Shown here one piece after another: positions 26,470 to 35,543 of a stretch of 64,000 bases of DNA. Source of the DNA: DATFVJ01 sp963851085 (GTDB lineage: Bacteria > Actinomycetota > Actinomycetes > Streptosporangiales > Streptosporangiaceae); NCBI GenBank assembly GCA_963851085.1, contig CAWKNX010000012.1, positions 57,039 through 121,038 on the forward strand. Reading direction: 5' to 3'. The notes under the pieces were generated by a model. It was not told the DNA's origin, ran no database searches, and saw nothing but the letters and a program-made list of their open reading frames with translations. Made by a program: the position numbers and the translations under genes. Positions within the stretch are counted from its first letter, which is position 1. Every line of letters begins with the position of its first letter.

Positions 26470-27610
26470 CCGCCATCACCCTCTCCAACAGCGCAGACGT
26501 CAGCTCTGCCACGTCGATCAACATGGACGTGACACGCTCGGCATCGTCGACGTCACGTTCGATCTTCGCCCTGGCGCACCAGGCCGCGTTGACGATTTGA
26601 GCAACGGGAGGCCGACCGGCCGCCAATAGTCCCGCCTCGGCCAGGGCGCACGCGGAAAGGTGGTCGCTGTAGCGCAATCGCTTCAGCATCCGGTCCTCTA
26701 GAACCAGGGAGACAATGTCCGATTCGAGCTGGTCGAGCTTGGGATCCGCTGGGACTTCCTGCGGTACGCCGACGGCGGCGAGGTCAGCGTGCCATCGCTC
26801 CCGCAGCGCCGAGACGTCGGCGGAGAGATAGCCGCTTGGATCGTCCTCAGCCAGCATCGAGAGCACGGCGAGCTGAATCCGCACTCGTCGAACGGCCGAC
26901 GGATGGGTAGCGGTTGTCTCCTGGGCCGCGCTGGGCACGAACCTGTACCGCAGACAGTAATGCGAGTAAGCCGGGCCGGCAGCGGCAGCGGCGAACGCGT
27001 CGGCGAAAAGCTCATGCCCATGCGAGTAGAGCAGCGGCAGTTCCGCTGTGGTTGCGGCGTGGTGCAGCAGGTCCTCCACCGGAATGACGGTGCGCACGGT
27101 CGCCTCCACCTCTTCCCGGCGGGTGAGGTTTGCGGCAACGAAGTGGCCGTACTCATGCACGGCAACCGGCAACCCCCAAACTCCGTCCAAGGGCACCCGG
27201 AGCCGGACCACTGAACTGACCATTCCCGTGAACTCGGTGACTGCAGGTATGACGACGGCGACATGCGGCAGCTCAGCCGTGTCGCTGAGCCAGTCCAGCC
27301 AGTTCATCGCGAGGTTGGTGACACCTTGGTCGAGTCCGATCCGGCGCGCACCGGCCGCCGCGAGGAAGGCCAGCGTCTCCTCGACCAGCTCGTCCCCGGC
27401 GCTGATTCGACGGTTATACGTGGCTCCGTCATTTCGATCTATGTTGGCCAGATCGGCGCGGACCTCGTCGATTCGCCTATCGATACGGTTGGCCAGCCGT
27501 TCCTTCAGCGTTGGGTCAAGCCCTTCTACGACCGGAATGGCGGCTCGGGCACGGTCGAGCGTCCGCCGCAGCGTCGCCAGCCGAAGATCGAGCACGTCCC
27601 CCGCCGCCAC
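26462..27610 (-). CDS. Putative zinc metalloprotease with HEYGH motif
   Basis: 382 residues, GTG start at 27610 after GAGGAGGG. The N-terminal 120 residues are helical, with arginine/aspartate-rich heptads (RIDRRIDEVRADLANID). The catalytic segment is GVWGLPVAVHEYGHFVAANL (H152, E153, H156), the HExxH zinc signature. About 55 residues later comes HGHELFADAFAAAAAGPAY, where the Glu of ELFAD fits the third zinc ligand of gluzincin-like peptidases. No signal peptide, so cytoplasmic. First gene of the operon. The family is unfamiliar to me; a peptidase role is inferred from the motif and its spacing. Confidence 0.75.
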   Translation of the reverse strand: MAAGDVLDLRLATLRRTLDRARAAIPVVEGLDPTLKERLANRIDRRIDEVRADLANIDRNDGATYNRRISAGDELVEETLAFLAAAGARRIGLDQGVTNLAMNWLDWLSDTAELPHVAVVIPAVTEFTGMVSSVVRLRVPLDGVWGLPVAVHEYGHFVAANLTRREEVEATVRTVIPVEDLLHHAATTAELPLLYSHGHELFADAFAAAAAGPAYSHYCLRYRFVPSAAQETTATHPSAVRRVRIQLAVLSMLAEDDPSGYLSADVSALRERWHADLAAVGVPQEVPADPKLDQLESDIVSLVLEDRMLKRLRYSDHLSACALAEAGLLAAGRPPVAQIVNAAWCARAKIERDVDDAERVTSMLIDVAELTSALLERVMADG

Positions 27611-28009
27611 TGGCCGCCCTCCTCACCCCCGGCGCCCTGGCGCCAGCATAGGAACGCCGTCACATGTCTGTCTACCTCTCAATGGGCAATTCGCCGCTTG
27701 CCTGCTCAAATTGCGCCGGTCGGACGTAACTCAACCGCCTGGGGCCGGACCCCGTGCCGATCAGGCCGTGGAAAGTCGCTTGATGCCGGCAAAGCCGTTT
27801 GTGCAGGTCAGGGGGGTCAGTCCGCTACCCGCGTGTCCGCTGCCCGCCACCATCACTGGGGATGGCGACCAGGGTCGACCACTACTGGAGCAGCGAAACG
27901 TCCTTTAATAGCCGCTGCGAGCCGACGTGATGCCAGCGAGATGCCCATCCGGAAAGTGCGGACGTCTATGCAGTCACGACCCAGACAACCCAGGACCTTG
28001 GGGAAGGGC
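27611..28009. other. Upstream region of the protease/TPR operon
   Basis: About 400 bp without a recognisable gene. It should carry the operon promoter. A short palindromic segment GGCGCC-CT-GGCGCC lies near 27628-27641, close to the GTG start. No clear -10/-35 pair was found. Confidence 0.4.
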
Positions 28010-28200
28010 CGCGTGGGGTGGTTTGCCGAAAGCCTTGATCTCGATGACGCGGGGCGGCGATTCGATGTCGGCCGGAGCGCGTGCATGCCGGGTGTCCCGT
28101 GGGCTGCGATCGGCCGCCCACTCAAGTTCCATAACCCACGTGACTGCCGCGTCCTCGATCTGTTTGTTACCTACGAGCCCAGCCACTCGCTCAGGATTGC
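28010..28200 (-). pseudogene. DUF3883-like domain fragment
   Basis: The minus strand reads NKQIEDAAVTWVMELEWAAD and then PADIESPPRVIEIKAFGK. This fits the core of DUF3883 / restriction-endonuclease-like domains, in which DI-SxxxxIEVK carries the catalytic Asp and Lys. Neither a start nor the usual C-terminal region is present. The domain commonly occurs in restriction and other defence proteins, so it may be a scrap of a defence gene upstream of the protease operon. Confidence 0.45.
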
Positions 28201-28214
28201 GGAACGCGGAATCC

Positions 28215-28560
28215 GAAGGGAGACGCTGCGCGCCGGATAATTGGTCCCAAACAGCGGGCTCAACCGCGCATTGGTCAGGAACCCGCCCGCGATGCCCGCG
28301 CCCACCAGAGCCGGCGCACACGCCCGCACCTTCTCCCCCACACCGCCGTCGGCGCCCCGTTGACCACCGCCTGCATATCTGGCATCCGGATGTCCTGGCA
28401 GCACAGATCGGCGATCACCGGCGCCACGAACCTGGCGCACAGATATCGCTGCGCGTCCACGTGCCGCCGCGACCAGTGCCGCCCTGGCGGCAGCCGGTCC
28501 GGCGACAAATAGAACACGATCAGCTCAGCGCCACTGCGCAGCATGTTCGGCGCACTGGAG
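28215..28560 (-). pseudogene. Phage-type tyrosine integrase, N-terminal fragment with frameshift
   Basis: One frame gives LPPGRHWSRRHVDAQRYLCA, then VAPVIADLCCQDIRMPDMQA; after about 28345 the next frame continues GEKVRACAPALVGAGIAGGF and LTNARLSPL. This is the SAM-like N-terminal DNA-binding domain of actinobacterial integrases. The catalytic domain is missing. The element it belonged to is not identifiable. Confidence 0.5.
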
Positions 28561-28591
28561 CTGTCCGCCAAGCTGGACAATTCAGCACACG

Positions 28592-29122
28592 GGGGCGACG
28601 TTCGAAGCCTGGGACGCCGCCGGCCGGGCATTCGACGCGGTCGTCGCCGGGCAGGCCTGGCACTGGGTGGACCCGGTCGCGGGAGCGGCCAAGACGGCAC
28701 AGGTGCTGCGGCCCGGTGGCCGGCTGGCCGTGTTCTGGCACGCGTTCCAGCTTCCGTCCGACGTGGCGGAAGCCTTCGCCGCGGTCTACCAGCGGGTGGT
28801 GCCCGACTCGCCGTTCAACGTCCAGCCGACGAGGCAAGCCCTCGACGGGTACCAGATGCTGTTCACCAAGGCCGCCGACGGGATTCGAGAGGTGGGCGGG
28901 TTCGGCGACCCGGAGCCGTGGCGATTCGACTCGGAGCAGTCCTACACCCGGGACGCGTGGCTGGACCAGATGCCTACCCAAGGCACCCTCACCCAGCTCC
29001 CGCCGGACAAGCTGGCGGAGGTGCTGGAGGGCGTCGGGGCCGCTATCGACGCGATGGGGGGCAGCTTCACGATGCCCTACGCCACGGTGGCTATCACCGC
29101 GGCGCGAACCAGCACCACCTGA
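28592..29122 (+). pseudogene. SAM methyltransferase missing its N-terminal half
   Basis: The frame reads FDAVVAGQAWHWVDPVAGAA and VLRPGGRLAVFWHAFQLP, typical of the post-motif-II part of class I (UbiE-type) methyltransferases, and continues to a normal stop. The SAM-binding glycine loop that should precede it is absent; an integrase scrap abuts it. A GTG at 28667 could start a 151-residue product, but it would not bind SAM. Confidence 0.65.
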
Positions 29123-29239
29123 CCCGGCTTGACGGTCTATTCGCTGCTGGCGGAGACGCCCGGCCAGACCAGGACGCCGACCAGGCCGGGCCTGCCGACC
29201 TCCGGATGCCCGGCCTGGTGGCCCGGTGAAGGCACGGTG

Positions 29240-29728
29240 GCTGTAGCGGAATTCCGCGGTGCCCGGGCGACCGTCGGCCTGATCGCCGGGCGGCTGCTCA
29301 CCCGCTACGCCGGCTGGCAGTACATCTTCTTCCTCAACGTTCCGGTCGGTGCGGCGGCGCTGCTGCTCGCTCCGCGCGTCGTGCCAGAAAGTCGGCTCGA
29401 TACGGCGCGACGGCTACGACCCGCTCGGCGCGGTTACGGTGACCGGCGGCCTGTCGCTGCTCGTCTACGCGATCTCGACGGCCCCGCAGGTCGGCTGGGG
29501 TACCGCCAGGACGGTGACGCTGCTCGCGGTTTCCGTCGCGCTGCTCGCTGCACTTCTGGGCCGACCTGGCCGGGTCGTTCTTCATCACCGGAATCGGCAC
29601 CGCGTTTGCCTTCATCCCGGTCTCCATCGCCGCTCTCACCGGCGGCTTCCAGTGGGCGTTCCGGGTCTGCGGTGCGATCGGCCTGCAAGCATTCACGTCC
29701 CCTGCACCCTGCGTGTTGCGTTATTCCT
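29240..29728 (+). pseudogene. DHA2-type MFS transporter, frameshifted fragment
   Basis: Three frames carry successive pieces. First: GRLLTRYAGWQYIFFLNVPV, the DHA2 motif of helix 5-6. Second: YDPLGAVTVTGGLSLLVYAI. Third: GSFFITGIGTAFAFIPVSIA. The order is right, but large internal parts and both ends are missing. An export pump was present and has decayed. Confidence 0.65.
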
Positions 29729-29761
29729 GAGTTGCTGTGTGTGACAGGTTTCGGGCGGGGT

Positions 29762-30325
29762 TCAGGCGCCGGCGGGGACGGGTGGTATCCAGGGGTTCCC
29801 GGCGAGCGCGTCGCGGATGGCGGTGAAAACCTGGTGCCCGTGCTTGGCGGCGGTGGATGCGTAGCCGCGGACGGCGTACCGGTGCCGCGTGGTGGTCTCC
29901 GAGCGGAGCCGGCCGCTGATCTTCTGCTGGGTTTTCGCCGGCCGCGCGTCGCGTTCGGCCTGGTTGTTCGTCGGCGGGATCGCGGTGTCGGACAGGAACC
30001 GCAGCACGTCGGCCTCGCGGTGCTTGAGGCATTCCAGCAGCAACCGGCCCGGGGGCTGCTTCTTGTTCGCGCCGGGGATGCGGCGGACCTCGGACAGCCC
30101 GGCGTTGACGCCGTGCCGGAACAGCCTGAGGTCTTTGGCGGTGCGGTCTGCGGGGACGGCGTCCAGGCCCTGGTCGCGGGCCAGGTTCGCCTGGTGGATG
30201 AGGGCGCGCAGGGCGTCTGCGGCCTGGCCGGGCCAGATCGCATCCGGGTAGGCCTGGGCGGCGTCTTCGAGATCCCTGAGTATGTGGGCTGTGCAGAGCT
30301 GGTGCTGCACGCCGTGGAACTTGTC
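29762..30325 (-). CDS. IS66-family transposase, 3' exon
   Basis: Second part of an IS66-type DDE transposase, 187 codons plus stop. It begins DKFHGVQHQLCTAHILRDLE and includes PPTNNQAERDARPAK with the catalytic Glu, then RYAVRGYASTAAKHG. It directly continues the 5' exon (32746-33684) across the group II intron; removing the intron restores one frame of about 500 residues, the usual IS66 length. No terminal inverted repeats were recognised around the element. Confidence 0.85.
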   Translation of the reverse strand, partial: DKFHGVQHQLCTAHILRDLEDAAQAYPDAIWPGQAADALRALIHQANLARDQGLDAVPADRTAKDLRLFRHGVNAGLSEVRRIPGANKKQPPGRLLLECLKHREADVLRFLSDTAIPPTNNQAERDARPAKTQQKISGRLRSETTTRHRYAVRGYASTAAKHGHQVFTAIRDALAGNPWIPPVPAGA

Positions 30326-30384
30326 GTAGGGTGGGCTGCCCAGCGAGGTCCCGGCACCGGGCCTTTTCTGGGCAGCCTCCCTCC

Positions 30385-30418
30385 AAACTCAGCGTGCACC
30401 TTTCAATGCACTGAGCTT
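30385..30418 (-). ncRNA. Group II intron domain V
   Basis: A 34-nt hairpin: AGC triad at 30417-30415, lower stem, a two-base bulge (30393-30394), upper stem and a GAAA tetraloop (30404-30401). This is the catalytic core hairpin of group II introns. Confidence 0.9.
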
Positions 30419-30427
30419 TCCGGTGAT

Positions 30428-32203
30428 TTATGCCGCGTGCGCGACGGGGTTCGCGTGGATCCAGTCATGGCACGGCGCGCAGACGATGAGCGTCTTGCGC
30501 CGCTTTTTCGCCATGAGCGTGGCCCATGCGGGCTGGCCCGGTCCCGGTTTCCCGAGCGTTTTGAGGCCGGTGACCTGGTGGACTGCCACCGTGGTGCCGG
30601 TCTCGCAGAGCTCGCACTCCCGTCTGCGGAGCCTCTTGACGAGCTCCTTGCGGGGGTAGGCTGCCGGGGCGGGCGCGGGGTCACGGATGACCGCCCGCCG
30701 GTCCTGCCGCAGGTTGATCCCGCCGAATCGTGCTACCAGGTCCTTCTTGCCCTCGCGGTGCTTTCTGGCCTCGAAGCAGGTTCGCAGCCCGTTGCTGGTC
30801 TCGACCTTGGCCTTGTGACGGGCCGCCATCTTGGCAACGGAGCTGCGGTGCTTGCGGGCCAGCGTCCTCAGCATCGAAGATTCGGCGTTCCACCGCAGGG
30901 TGTTCAGCCGGTAGACGTCCCGGGCAAGCAGGTAGTAGTTGACGACGCCTGCATATTCGGCTCCGTATTTCCGGACGATGTCGTAGTCGTCGAGGTTCTG
31001 GAGCCGGGGGCGGTGCGAGGGTTTTCCCCGCCGCCGGTAGCGGGCGCTCTGGGCCTTGATCACGTCCCTCGGGACCCGCAGCGCGATCGTCCCGTTGACC
31101 GTCCTGCGGCCTCCGGTGATCTTGTCGCGGGAGTACTGGACGGTGATGTCGTGGCCGAGGAACCGCGCACGCTGGCTGCGTGCGTGGGTGATCAGGGTTT
31201 TCTGCTGGTTCAGTTCCAGTCCGAGGGTCTCCCGGAGGAACTTTGCGAGCTTTGCCTTGATCTCTCCGGCTTCAGCCTTTGGCCCGATAAATCCCAGTAT
31301 GTGATCATCCGCGTACCTTGTGTATTTGAGGCGGCGGTAGCCGGGGTCCATCGGGTCGGATGCGGGGAGAGAGCGCAGCTGCTTTTCCAGGTCCCGGGCT
31401 GCCGCCCGGTCACCGTGTTTCCGCGCCCGCGCCAGCTGGTACTGTATCCTGTCGTATTCAGGGTTACATTTCCGGCGGGTTCCCCGCGTGTATTGCGGGA
31501 TCAGTTCCTGCTCAACGAATTTGTCGAGCTTGTCCAGGTAGACGTTGCTGAGGATCGGTGATACCACGCCGCCTTGCGGACAGCCGCTGAGCGAGTCGCG
31601 GTATTCCCAGTCTTCCAGGTACCCGGCTTTCAGCATGTTACGGATAAGCCTGAGGAAACGCTGGTCATGGATTTTCTCCGCCAGTATCCCGAGAAGGATT
31701 TCGTGGTCAAGCGACCCGAAGCAGTCGGAGATATCTCCCTCAATGAACCACGTGGTCCCGGTCCAGGTATTCTGGATATCACGAAGTGCGGTATGGCACC
31801 CGCGATTCCTCCGGAATCCGTGCGACCATCTGGAGAACTGCGGCTCGTAGATCGCCTCCAGCAGGAGGCGCACCACTTCGCCGACCAGTTTATCGGACCA
31901 TGACGGAAGGCCGAGGGGGCGGAGCCGCCCGTTTTTCTTCGGGATGTAGATGCGGCGGGCCGGGGAGAACCGGTACCTCTCATTCCGCATCAGCCCTATG
32001 ATCTGTTCGATCTTTCCCTCGGACATGCCGTCAGCGGTTTCCTCACTGGCCCCCGGCGTCATCGCCCCCTGGTTGGAGTAGATGTTGCCGTAGGCCGTAA
32101 GGTACAGATCCCTGTTGGACATCTGCCTGTACAGCTGCGTGCACGGCAGGCCCTTCCTGCCACGCTCGCGGAGAACGCCAAGTACCACTTCGGTTTCCTG
32201 CAT
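30428..32203 (-). CDS. Group II intron reverse transcriptase/maturase with HNH endonuclease
   Basis: 591 residues, multifunctional intron-encoded protein. The RT domain has RPLGLPSWSDKLV, GCPQGGVVSPILSNVYLDKL and the catalytic TRYADDHILGF; a maturase (X) domain follows, and the C-terminus is an HNH nuclease with CELC, then VHQVTGL, CAPCHDWIHA. It splices the intron RNA, then drives target-primed reverse transcription. All catalytic residues looked for are present and the frame is uninterrupted, so the protein is probably functional. Confidence 0.93.
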   Translation of the reverse strand: MQETEVVLGVLRERGRKGLPCTQLYRQMSNRDLYLTAYGNIYSNQGAMTPGASEETADGMSEGKIEQIIGLMRNERYRFSPARRIYIPKKNGRLRPLGLPSWSDKLVGEVVRLLLEAIYEPQFSRWSHGFRRNRGCHTALRDIQNTWTGTTWFIEGDISDCFGSLDHEILLGILAEKIHDQRFLRLIRNMLKAGYLEDWEYRDSLSGCPQGGVVSPILSNVYLDKLDKFVEQELIPQYTRGTRRKCNPEYDRIQYQLARARKHGDRAAARDLEKQLRSLPASDPMDPGYRRLKYTRYADDHILGFIGPKAEAGEIKAKLAKFLRETLGLELNQQKTLITHARSQRARFLGHDITVQYSRDKITGGRRTVNGTIALRVPRDVIKAQSARYRRRGKPSHRPRLQNLDDYDIVRKYGAEYAGVVNYYLLARDVYRLNTLRWNAESSMLRTLARKHRSSVAKMAARHKAKVETSNGLRTCFEARKHREGKKDLVARFGGINLRQDRRAVIRDPAPAPAAYPRKELVKRLRRRECELCETGTTVAVHQVTGLKTLGKPGPGQPAWATLMAKKRRKTLIVCAPCHDWIHANPVAHAA

Positions 32204-32745
32204 TCCGCATTCCTCATGGTTCCTTCATCGTTCATCGCCTGTGCCCCTTCGCCCTGTGGTCCGGTTCTCCCGGTCTCCAGATTGGACGGACGTTACCCCG
32301 CCGACTACATACGGGCACTCCGTCGCCTTAGGACTCGCGTCCCTTAGGCGATCCCACGTTCACAACTGCTATACGTGCTAGCGCGACTTAGGTGCCCCGT
32401 TCGTCTCCTTGAATGCCCTGACAGGGCATCGCTCCAGCGTCCCGGAGGAATGCCGGGAGTAACTACTGAACCTCCCAGCAGGGACCGGCACCGGTTACGG
32501 ACGTCTTTCCGGCGGGTGTACCTTTGCACCTTCTGGAGACTGGGATTCAGGCAGTCTAGCTTTTCACCATATCGCGCGGATCTCCCGGCACGCCGTTCCT
32601 GACGCCTGGACACAGGCTGCCGGTTTTCTGCCATGCTGTTTTCCCATTCAGCCTTTCGGCCTCCGGTAAGGCATCAGACCCAAAGACACCTCCTCCATTC
32701 TCTGCCCGCTTAGCAGGCGATATAGCAGTGCGCCTCGTGGCGCAC

Positions 32746-33684
32746 GTAGTTCTGGTACCGGTCGTGCACGATGACCGTGCCGTGCAGGTCGCTGTAGACG
32801 AAGGCCTTGAAGGAGGGCAGGTCCCGGTCGCCGAGGAAGTAATAGGTGAGCAGGTTCGTGCACGCGACGTGCAGGTATTTCTTCTTCGCCTTGGGGCCGG
32901 GGCCGGACCGCAGCGGGGTCTCGTCGCCGCAGATGACGCGGGCCAGGATGAGCAGCGCCCGGATCGTCTTGTTCGCCGCGGCCACGGCCCGGGCGGCGCG
33001 GCCCAGCAGGGCGTGCACCCACCCGTCGGACGGCCGGGTCCCGGTCATCGACTCCAGGATGTCCGCGCAGCGTTCGACCGGGACATGGTGCATCACCATC
33101 AGGAACACGCACCAGGCCTGGAAGTTCAGCCCGTAGGTGACAGTTCCCGGCGCCCCGGCCGCCTCCGGCGGGGCGCCGGCGACGTGCCGCCGGCCGCAGG
33201 GGCATTCCACCTCGTGCCGGTCGTACTGGGTGGTCTCCGCCCGGGCTTCGGGCAGGTCGGTGACCTGGTGGGAGTACGCCACCCCGAGGTCCCGCGCGCC
33301 GGCGAGGCCGCGGCTGCACTCGCACCGGCCCTCCGGGAACACGTCCTCGGTCTTGTCCGGGCGGGAGTTCCACGCCAGGTATGCCCCCGGCGCGCCCGGC
33401 TGCTTGCCCGGCTTCCGCTTCTTCCCGGCGCCGCCGCGGGCCTTGCGCTCCGGGGGCTTCTTCCCGGGCAGGTCATCCGACGAGGGAGGCATCGAGGAGT
33501 TCCCGCTGTTGCGGGACAGCGCACGTTCCAGCCGCGTCACCTGCTCCCGCAGCGCCGCGATCTGGTCAGCCTGCGCGCCCATCGCGTCGCGCAGCTCCCC
33601 GATCAGCTCCTGCTGCGCCGCGATCCGCTCATCACGGGCTGCGCAGGCGGCGCAATCCGGGGCAGGAGACGGCAGAGCGGACAC
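32746..33684 (-). CDS. IS66-family transposase, 5' exon
   Basis: First 313 codons of the IS66 transposase split by the group II intron. It starts MSALPSPAPDCAACAARDER with a leucine-zipper-like helix (ALREQVTRLERAL), then the SGNSSMPPSSDD motif common to IS66 proteins, a zinc-finger-like part (CECSRG... CPCGRRH) and the first DDE residues (VICGDETPL, FVYSDLHGT). Without splicing the frame continues 12 residues into the intron (VRHEAHCYIAC) and stops. Confidence 0.88.
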
Positions 33685-34688
33685 AAGCCATGATCATCAA
33701 GAGCCGGCCGGCAGTAAGCAAGCCGACACGCCGTGCCGACCGATAGGACCCAGTCAAACCCACCTCAAGCACGGCCAGTCACCTAAATATTAGAACGTCG
33801 GCAGGGGGACCTGAATGTTTACATCGGCCTGTGCGCGGTCCCGGTCACCTTCCACCTCATCCGCCGCAACGAGTTGGCCAAGGCAGTAGCCAGCACAGCC
33901 GTCAGGGTGGCCAGCTCGCATCTGCCACTGCCGGGTGAGCATGCTCTAACCCGATATTCCGAACGGAGAGGGCCGACTCTTCCGGGAGAGGCGCCCCTCT
34001 CTCCGTTCGGAATGACGGTTTTGAATGCTCCGCGTAATAGTCTCCGCAGGCCACTTGAGTAGACACAATGCGACTAAGGAATTCCTTATCCCTGTCTTTT
34101 CACCGGGCTGTGTGGCTGACCGGCGCGGCTGACCAGAAAAGTGCTCCTGAACTGGGACGACAAGGGGTGTCTGGGTCCTTATCACGCCGCCTTCGGGAGC
34201 TGTTCGGGCAGGTGGCGTCGGCGCCCGAGGCGTCCGGCGGTCTAGGGGTGGATTGCCGACTCAAGCATCTCATCAGGAGTTCCTCCTGCTGGCCGTCGGT
34301 GCGTGGGGAGCAGGCCGAGTGCCGGGTGCCAGTAATGATCCGCAGCATCGACGAGCAGGTGGCGTGACGGCGGGCGGCCGGGATCTGCGCGCGCAGAGAG
34401 CCGAGTGTGAGCAGCCGAGAGGGCGGACCGGGCCAGGCGCAGGTCACTAGCCCAGCAGATGCGGGTGGTCTGCAACGAGGGCGGTGGTGGCAAAATCAGC
34501 CATGATGGGCGGATCGCCCCCGCGGACGCGGGCGATGCTCGGCCGTCAGTTCACACGCTGCCGCGCTCCCTACGGTATTTCCCCCAGCCCCCAGCCGATC
34601 CCCCGGGCCAGCAGCGAGCCTGGAGAGAGGACGCGGGCGATCGGCTCGTCGGCGCGGTTCGGCGGACTCACCTGGAAGGAACTGCCAC
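33685..34688. other. About 1 kb without an intact gene
   Basis: No gene is supported. Contents: the inverted repeat at 33956-34013; a plus-strand segment near 34131 that reads LLNWDDKGCLGPYHAAFG, perhaps a transposase scrap; and several short frames with no family resemblance. Confidence 0.4.
33956..34013. repeat. Inverted repeat, 15-bp perfect arms
   Basis: Arms ATTCCGAACGGAGAG (33956-33970) and its exact reverse complement (33999-34013) enclose 28 bp. There is no T-run after it. It could be a small MITE-like element or a hairpin terminator; no second copy was seen in the window. Confidence 0.7.
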
Positions 34689-35543
34689 ATGGCCGCCCTG
34701 ACGATCACCATAGAGCCGGACGAGTTCCTGGGACTAAACGCCCTCGTGGAGCTGGAGAAGCTGGCGAATGGCGGCGAGGCTGACGCGGCAAGCACAGCGA
34801 AGAAACTGATGCGCAAGGAGCTAGCGACAAAGCTGAAGGAGCTCGGCCTCCCGTGGGCTCCTTCCCCGGAAACAGTGCGGAAGCGGGTAGCCGAAGCCGC
34901 GCAGCCAGATAGCGCCCTGCGCACACTCATGAGAGACAAGCGAGTGAAGAAATACGCTGCCAGCGTCCTAGCGGTCGCCGGATTGGTTGCGCTCTGGGGC
35001 GGCTACATCCGGGGATGGCAGTGGACCGGCTTCCCGGCGAACAATCAGCTGTGGGACTGGCTGCATCTCCTGCTGCTACCAGTCATCGTCGGCACTATCC
35101 CCCTGTGGATCGAGCACGGGAGTTACGTCAGCCGGGCCAGGCGCGTCACGTACTTGTCCGTCACCGCGGCTTTCGCGGTGTTCGTTACTGCCGGCTACCT
35201 GATTCCTCTCCGCTGGACCGGCTTCCCCGGCAACACGCTGTGGAACTGGTTCGAGCTGCTGTTGCTTCCGATGGCGGTGGCAGCCCTGGGAGTATGGCCG
35301 TCGGCCCGTCGCTCGCTACGCCCTTATCACAAGGGAGTCTTCGCCCTCGTAGCTCTTGGGTGGACCGTCACAATTATCGGCGGCTACGCCTTGAGGTGGA
35401 ACTGGACGGGCTACCAGGGAAACACGCTCTGGGATTGGCTGGGGCTGCTGCTCCTGCCGTTGGTGGTGCCAATCGTACTGCTGCCGGCCGCGGTTACATG
35501 GGTCTCGGGCGATGCTGCTCAGCGCGCCGAGGAAGCACCTTAA
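34689..35543 (+). CDS. Membrane protein with three tandem WTGF repeats
   Basis: 284 residues. The N-terminal 90 residues are soluble and helical (TITIEPDEFLGLNALVELEK). Three repeats of about 70 residues follow, each with the same signature: WQWTGFPANNQLWDWLHLLL, LRWTGFPGNTLWNWFELLLL and WNWTGYQGNTLWDWLGLLLL, each flanked by a hydrophobic helix. About six transmembrane helices result. I know no family with this signature. It starts with GGAA before ATG 34689 and stands alone. Confidence 0.75.
   Translation: MAALTITIEPDEFLGLNALVELEKLANGGEADAASTAKKLMRKELATKLKELGLPWAPSPETVRKRVAEAAQPDSALRTLMRDKRVKKYAASVLAVAGLVALWGGYIRGWQWTGFPANNQLWDWLHLLLLPVIVGTIPLWIEHGSYVSRARRVTYLSVTAAFAVFVTAGYLIPLRWTGFPGNTLWNWFELLLLPMAVAALGVWPSARRSLRPYHKGVFALVALGWTVTIIGGYALRWNWTGYQGNTLWDWLGLLLLPLVVPIVLLPAAVTWVSGDAAQRAEEAP

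Larger units (their letters stand above)
30326..32745 (-). mobile_element. Group II intron inserted in an IS66 transposase gene
   Basis: A 2420-bp self-splicing intron and retroelement. The 5' end is GTGCGCC directly after the exon codons for YQNY, the 3' end is CCCTAC before the exon codons for DKFHG, and both fit the GUGCG...AY rule. Removing it joins Tyr and Asp codons in frame. Domain V is at 30385-30418 and a long domain VI stem-loop follows (GGCTGCCCAG pairing with CTGGGCAGCC). The reverse transcriptase ORF occupies domain IV. Everything needed for mobility appears intact. Confidence 0.9.

Noticed and set aside
29129..31561. 810-codon plus-strand frame
   Set aside because: Antisense to the IS66 exon and intron RT; only its first part coincides with an MFS fragment.
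29700..33800. Terminal inverted repeats of the IS66 element
   Set aside because: I compared both flanks and found no matching ends or target duplication, so element borders are not called.
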